DNA of 64,000 nucleotides from Cloeon dipterum. Taxonomy: Eukaryota; Arthropoda; Insecta; Ephemeroptera; Baetidae. Shown in pieces: positions 58,421 through 64,000 of this stretch. The notes beneath the pieces were generated by a model. That model saw only the letters and a list, made by a program, of their open reading frames with translations. It was not told the DNA's origin and did no database searches. Each line of letters opens with the position of its first letter. Position 1 is the stretch's first letter. Location of the stretch: assembly GCF_949628265.1 (NCBI RefSeq), contig NC_088790.1:25920545-25984544 (forward strand), given 5' to 3'. The position numbers and the translations under genes were made by a program.

Positions 58421-61344
58421 TATTGTGAAATAAATCGTGAGGAGACAATTTATGCTAGCCGCTTGACTCTGGAAATTGTTTGGCTTTTTTCTATAATTTT
58501 TAGATAGCATTTCAAGGAAACGTAAAAAGGATTTTCACAAATTTTCAGTAAAGCTCTACTTTAAAAGACAACAAAGCGATTTCAAACCTCAAAGTGCCTG
58601 TTTTGCTCAATTTGTCTAATTCACATCCCTGTAACGAAAGATCGTCCTATTTTTCTCTCAATTCTGGGGCATACAAACAATAAATAAATACACTCCACAA
58701 GTATATTTACCGTTCAGGAAACATTTGGCTTAATTTAGATTTTTATTTCTATCACCGCGGCGAGCGTTAATGAAACACGTGATTAATCAGCAGCAAACTC
58801 GATGTGACGCTGTCACGCACCGCTTTCAGCCGAAAATGCGCGGGGTGTTAATTTCAACGGCGGTGCAGCAGAATTTATATACAGGGGGATTATTTGTTAG
58901 TGCAGGGTTTCGTCTACTACACATTTGCAAACGCAGCGTTTTCGCCCGACTTAGATAAAATTAACCGTGTTTGTTGGCAGCGCACTAGAAAAGCACATTC
59001 TGCACTATCAACAGCAGCTAACCGAGGTTTTGATGATAGGCGAAGCGAAAAGTTACACCGCAATCAGCACTTCTGCACTTTATGCACGTGCTTATGCGTC
59101 CAATCCAGAAATAGATTTGCACATAAATAGACGCGCACGGTCATGTTTTATTTAGAACGAGAGCACTCGTGTTGAGATTGGAGGCAAACAAAACAATCAC
59201 TAATTAAAGTCAGTTCCACCTCTGCATTACACGGAAAACACACTAATATTGCTGTAAGGGTTGTAACTTTAGACAATCGACTATATTTAACCATCAGAAA
59301 AGCACAAGCACGTGCCATGTATTATATCAAGGTCTAAAACAGTCGAAATGTAATCTTTCGTTAGAAATGGAGATTTTACCAAAGTTAAAATATATTTTAA
59401 ATTAAGTTAGATTTCTCTAATTAAATAAAAATGTTGAAATGCGATGCTAACATTTCAATTTTATCCATTGTGGAATGTTGCCTTGATCTATAAAAATTGA
59501 AAAATATGATATTTTTGGAATTTTCCAATCTTAAACGTATTTTTCATTGAAAAAACCTCTTGGCAAAATAAGTTACGGATTCAAAGTATTCAAATCCGTT
59601 ATTTGTTCAATGATCCGTATTAAAATTACATTTTTGTTCATCTTCCTATTGAAAAAAGCGTAGAAAGCGGTTTAAAAAAATAAAACGTATTTCCGAAATG
59701 GCATAAAAATTTACATCTTAGAAAAAAAACACAATTTGAAGTTTAAAGTAAGCTACCAGTCTATTTTTCCCTGAAAACTGTCTAAAATTCACTTTCAAAT
59801 AAAAATTTTATTCGTTCAACCGAGTTGAATCAGTTTTTTCTGTTTTATTCATGAAAGAAGGAAATAATATTCCCATTCTCCACACGTGCCCAAAACGCCA
59901 ATGTCTGACTTTCCGCGTGGCTGCACGTCGAACATTTTTAAATCCTCTTAGTGTTGAACCAAAATACACTGTGCGGCCAAATTACGTCAGTGAGTTTGAA
60001 CCTTGAGACAAGCCATAGAAAAACTCACGAGCTGCACCAAATTAAGGAAAGCGGCCCGGCAACAGAGAGTCCATGGTGCGTGGCGATCATTGGCTTTTCA
60101 TTCCACTGCAGCTCAACACACAACAAACGGGCAGACTGAGGGGGGTAAAATACATGCGAGAGACCACTAAGCCCCACAAACCACTAAACACGAGCGGAGA
60201 TTCTCCATTTCCCTTCCGGTTATGCTTGATTAACGCTGCTGAAACACTAGTTTTTCAGGAACAACACACCAAAGGGGATCGAGCTAGGAATAATGCTCAA
60301 AAGCATAGTTTGTAGTTTGTGTGCATATTTTTTCCCATGAAATACCGCTTTCTTTTGCTATAAATATGTATTTTTTAAAAAGCAGTTAACCGATTCTTAA
60401 CTTGTATACATTCGAAAGTGAAATATCAGGTTTTTAATTGCCTGCTGCTGCTTTGTCGTTTGTTTGTGTGCCATTGTCTGATAGAAATGTTTGGGTGAAT
60501 TCCGTATCGAGAGTGAAAAGTGAGCTGTATCACGGAGGGAGATTTAGAATTCTAATAAAAATTCAGGGTTTTCAAACGATTGATTTTAAGGATGAAATCA
60601 GACAGTTCTTTTAGGACACGAGAAATATTCGTTTCTTTGAATTTTACAAGAAAAACCACTTCTGTTTTTGAAAATATGTTTCAACTTGTTGAATCCAAAG
60701 TCAAATGTTTTCCTACTTATTATTTAAATTAAATAGGAAAAATTGTAAGAATAAAACAGGATTAACGAAAACATAGGCAAAATTTAAATAATTGGGTGAG
60801 AAATGCTTAAATAGTTTATTTTAGGAGTTACCTACATAGCGCTGTGAAAATAATAATATTTTTAGAAATAGTCTTCTATTTTTAGACTGTAATTAGATGG
60901 TTTCTGACGGTTTTATACGTTTTCCCCCAGTTAACTCGTTTTTCGGATAAAATTTTGCCTTTTTCCGAGATGTTTTTGCCTAAACTTTATTAAAAAAATG
61001 TCATTTTCTTGTCGAGCAGGGATGCTCCAAAAGCACGAAAAAAATCACGATTTGAAATAGACATTGTTGAGCCAAATTATTCAATGAATAATAATTTATC
61101 CTTTACTGGGAGGGACTCAATTCAAAATTTATTCCAATTGTTCCCTCAATCAACGCTCCAACCATTCCTATAAATAAAAAGTGAAAAAATCAACGCGCAG
61201 AAGATTGCAAAAAATATGTAAAATTCATGATTAAAATGCAATATTTAATATTTTTCAGTTTATGTTGAAAGGTTGGTTAGGGGGAGGGTTGAAGGGACGT
61301 CTGAATTGGGACCCAGCCAACCCAACGAAAACATCATTTATTTT

Positions 61345-61525
61345 TATTCTTTTTGCATGAAAAATCTCCTTAAAAATTAAAACTATGGCGAAAATTTCTG
61401 CTAGCGAACCGAAATAAAGCACCAATCTCCAGAATTTGAGTCAATTTTAGACGGAGTTTAAGTTTGGTTCAATGGCTTTACTCATCGCTAAAAAATCGTC
61501 TAAATTTCACAGACCTTGGAATTAC
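61345..61525 (+). repeat. Interspersed repeat, family F copy 2
   Basis: Moderate similarity to 31020-31240 (TTTGCATGAAAA, GAAAATTTCTGCTAG-like, AGTTTAAGTTTGGTT, CTAAATTTCACAG). Boundaries are uncertain. Confidence 0.4.
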
Positions 61526-62980
61526 TATATGATTTGTGCTCACAATCAGTTGAAGTTTATTTCTTCTTGCTCAGGGTTATTCTCTCTCAATCGCTCTGGA
61601 TTTTAAAGATGATTAATTTACACCAGGCTCTCTTATTTCTGGAGTCGTGTGTTTGGCCCTGAAGATTAAATTGGCAGCGAAAAACCGAATCCACCACGAG
61701 TCAGACGGAGCTCGTCTGGCGCGCTATATATATATTTTTTACTTCCATCGGATTGTTTTGGAGCAGCCGGTCTCGCTTGGGCTAGCGCCGTTTTGTTTGG
61801 GTTGGCTGCGCCGGTGCCCATCGCATCCATCGTCGGTCGGGTGGGCGCGAGCGCGCGTGCCGCGGCAGGTGCGAGCATCTTTCGCCTCGAGTGACCAGCG
61901 GCAGCAGGCCGCCGCGTCACCTGCCTCGGATGCTGCGTGCTCCGCGTATGTCGTTTCCCTCCAAATTGGGCTCAGCCTCTCTCTCTCCCTCCCCCAGTCG
62001 GCCCCCGCGGGACGCACGGGGTTTCTTTCTTAATTATCGCGCTTAAAAGGATTGTGCGTGTGTGCGAGTGCGAGCGCAGGAAATTGTTATTTTTGGTCTC
62101 GGAGACGCCGCCACCTGCTCCTCTTACAAATGAGACGGGGCAAAAAACGCATTTTTTTCCTATATGCTCTGCGGACAAACCGTCGCGTTGGCGTCTCAAG
62201 ATGCGTGGACCAAACGCTGCTGGTGTGTGTGATCCACTCTGCGCGTGGACTAGATGGAAATAGAACAGATGAATGACACATTTAGCAGTTTTGTTTGTTC
62301 TTCATTAGAGGTGGAAGATTTAAGAAATAATTTTATGATGACTGTGCTGATGAAAATGAGGCTCTTCTATTTTGGCCAATGGCTGACTCAAAAATTTTAA
62401 TTTCACTGTTTAGAGGACGGTTTAATGTCATATAGTTGGCCCATTAGTGAACATAAAACCGTGCTCCAATTGGTGTAAAATATGTATCTGGTAATATTTA
62501 TTTAACTTGGAGTTGGTAGAAAATAAACTGCTTCCTTCCATTGTGCGTTACAATATTTTAATCGATCTGATATTTTGGGTACTAAAAGTAGATTTAGATC
62601 TTTCATAATTTTATTTCTTTGAAGTGGTAACAAGTTAAATTCAATTCCTTCGTAATTTTTTCAATTGTCTTAACATAAGAAAAAGAATTTTCGGATCTAT
62701 TTTAATTCCAGCTACAAATTACGCAAATAAAATGTTTAAATTAATATCAAAAGAACCAGATTTTATTTAAAGGGTTAAAAAGTTATTACTCAACCTCAAA
62801 TAAATATAAATATTCTTCTGCGCTTTTCTACAACTTTTGCAGAGCAAAAACTAAAAAATAGATATCGGAAAATATAAATTATTCTAAATTGTTTAAATTT
62901 GATCGCCTTTGCTCCATTTTTAAAATAAAATAAATTTATTTCGATGCGTAATAAATTCGTCACGAAAATCCTCAAACAAC

Positions 62981-63306
62981 CAGGATTCGCAAAAACGCCA
63001 CCATAATTGCAAACAACTTTTTTCTGCAATTTTGCTCATTTTTCCGGAACACGTGCTTTTTTATTGATGATAAAAAATCTGATGATGGATGACAAAAAAT
63101 AAGGTTTTTTTAATCCACCCGCTTCACCAAAAACCCGAATATTTTAACAATCGATCGTAATTTGCCAAAATTTATGACTTTACGGCGCGAAATGAGACCT
63201 TTTCGGTATTAAATTCAGTAAAATGCGGAAAATCCCAAACCACAGCTGGTTTTTGCGCAAAAAACCAGTGGTGCATTTTTGCTTTTTACTAAATCGGCGA
63301 ACCCTG
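62981..63306. mobile_element. TIR element, family D copy 2
   Basis: CAGGATTCGCAAAAAC at the left and GGCGAACCCTG at the right; shares the family D interior (TTTCTGCAATTTTGCTC, GAGACCTTTTCGG, CCAGTGGTGCATTTTTGC). Confidence 0.7.
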
Positions 63307-64000
63307 AAAAAGGAGCATTCAATGCCTGAAGTACCTGTGAATTAAGTTACAAATGATGTACATAATCAGTTAAGCAACATTTTTTAACAGGCCAAACGTT
63401 GTATAATCAAAAATATCAGTAAATTGATCTCTTATTGCTCATTTAGCGTCTGTGCTTGGCACGTATCAATTTTTTTAGAGCATTCTTAAAGATAATTAAA
63501 AATCCCCAATTGAAGTTATCGATTCATCACCAAGGTATAGATAACATTTCTTTGTGCGTAGAAACCGTGCGTCCAGAGTCATTCCCGTAACTCGCGGCCT
63601 CCATTCGATTGTCCCAAATACATGTTGTGTGTATACTACGCAGACCCCCTTTTTCAGTTACGAAACAGCGATACGCAATGCGTTAATTTAGCGCTTTTGC
63701 AACCTCGGCAAGTCGGCAGTCGGCAGCAGCGGGGGAGCGAGATGAGACGCAGCCTGCGAGAGAGCGAATTAGGCAACCCACACGCACCGAGGACATATGG
63801 GTTGCATAACCTGCACCAACGCTTTGCTTATCTCGCCCACTCGAAACGGCGCTTTGCACTCGAGAGATAGATAACGATTTTTCGATAATGCAGCCGAATT
63901 GCGTTTCGGAAACAGTTACTCGGCGACCCACTGCGTACCCAAAGCGCTTCACGGTGTTAATTGTTATGTATGGAAGCTAAACAAATGGAGAAGAGCAACC

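Larger units (their letters stand above)
46790..64000. other. Long region without recognisable genes
   Basis: About 17 kb without a gene I can support. It contains MITEs of families A, B, C and D, a 2.1-kb inverted duplication (48651-50730), a TTTACG-motif cluster (54010-54600) and alternating AT-rich DNA and CpG-rich islands (about 47080-47700, 49240-49960, 51120-51500, 52060-52640, 56040-57140, 58740-59150, 61640-62270 and 63540-63960). Overlapping ORFs on both strands in the islands have no conserved domain and shared low-complexity composition, so I did not call them. Confidence 0.45.

Noticed and set aside
61647-62263. Overlapping ORFs near 62 kb
   Set aside because: GC-rich island with open frames on both strands; no family recognised.
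1-64000. CRISPR arrays, operons, riboswitches, tRNA and rRNA genes
   Set aside because: Eukaryotic spliced genes throughout; no regularly spaced direct repeats. The one box-B-like GTTCGAATCC near 418 lies in a CZIB exon. No rRNA stretch recognised.

Overview
The window is nuclear DNA of an arthropod, most likely an insect. Genes are split by short GT-AG introns into GC-richer exons set in AT-rich non-coding DNA. There is a BTB protein with four pipsqueak-type psq domains, a Ugalt-type nucleotide-sugar transporter and an alpha-1-type importin. The non-coding DNA is full of short hairpin transposons, and there is one intact non-LTR retrotransposon. Species cannot be fixed from the sequence. All exon models below were read by eye from splice sites and reading-frame phase.

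Layout. 0.3-1.0 kb (-): a CZIB/UPF0587 zinc-binding protein whose initiator exon is not resolved. 1-9.8 kb: no recognisable gene; a palindromic MITE (C1), a GA microsatellite and GC-rich patches. 9.8-14.0 kb (+): pipsqueak-like BTB/psq transcription factor, 5 coding exons, with a nested MITE pair in its last intron. 16.0-19.6 kb (+): UDP-galactose transporter (Ugalt/SLC35A2 type), 6 coding exons, tail-to-tail with importin alpha (KPNA1/5/6 type, 8 coding exons, 20.7-24.8 kb, -). 25.2-29.1 kb: repeats and a LINE relic. 29.7-34.1 kb (+): S-adenosylmethionine synthase, with a duplicated exon 4 that looks strictly mutually exclusive. 34.2-36.0 kb (-): ZCCHC4-type rRNA N6-adenosine methyltransferase, tail-to-tail with Sam-S; one gene makes SAM and its neighbour uses it. 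36-42 kb: no recognisable gene, several MITEs. 42.0-46.8 kb (+): an apparently intact two-ORF LINE whose ORF1 carries a 2A-like ribosome-skipping motif. 46.8-64 kb: no recognisable gene; MITEs, a large inverted duplication and many GC-rich islands.

The genes are housekeeping or developmental functions in the usual eukaryotic arrangement and do not form an operon or cassette. The most unusual content is the swap of the Sam-S active-site loop exon, the 2A-bearing LINE whose ORF2 has no AUG near its start, and several MITE families with readable insertion histories: TTAA target sites, nesting, and a filled site beside an empty one.
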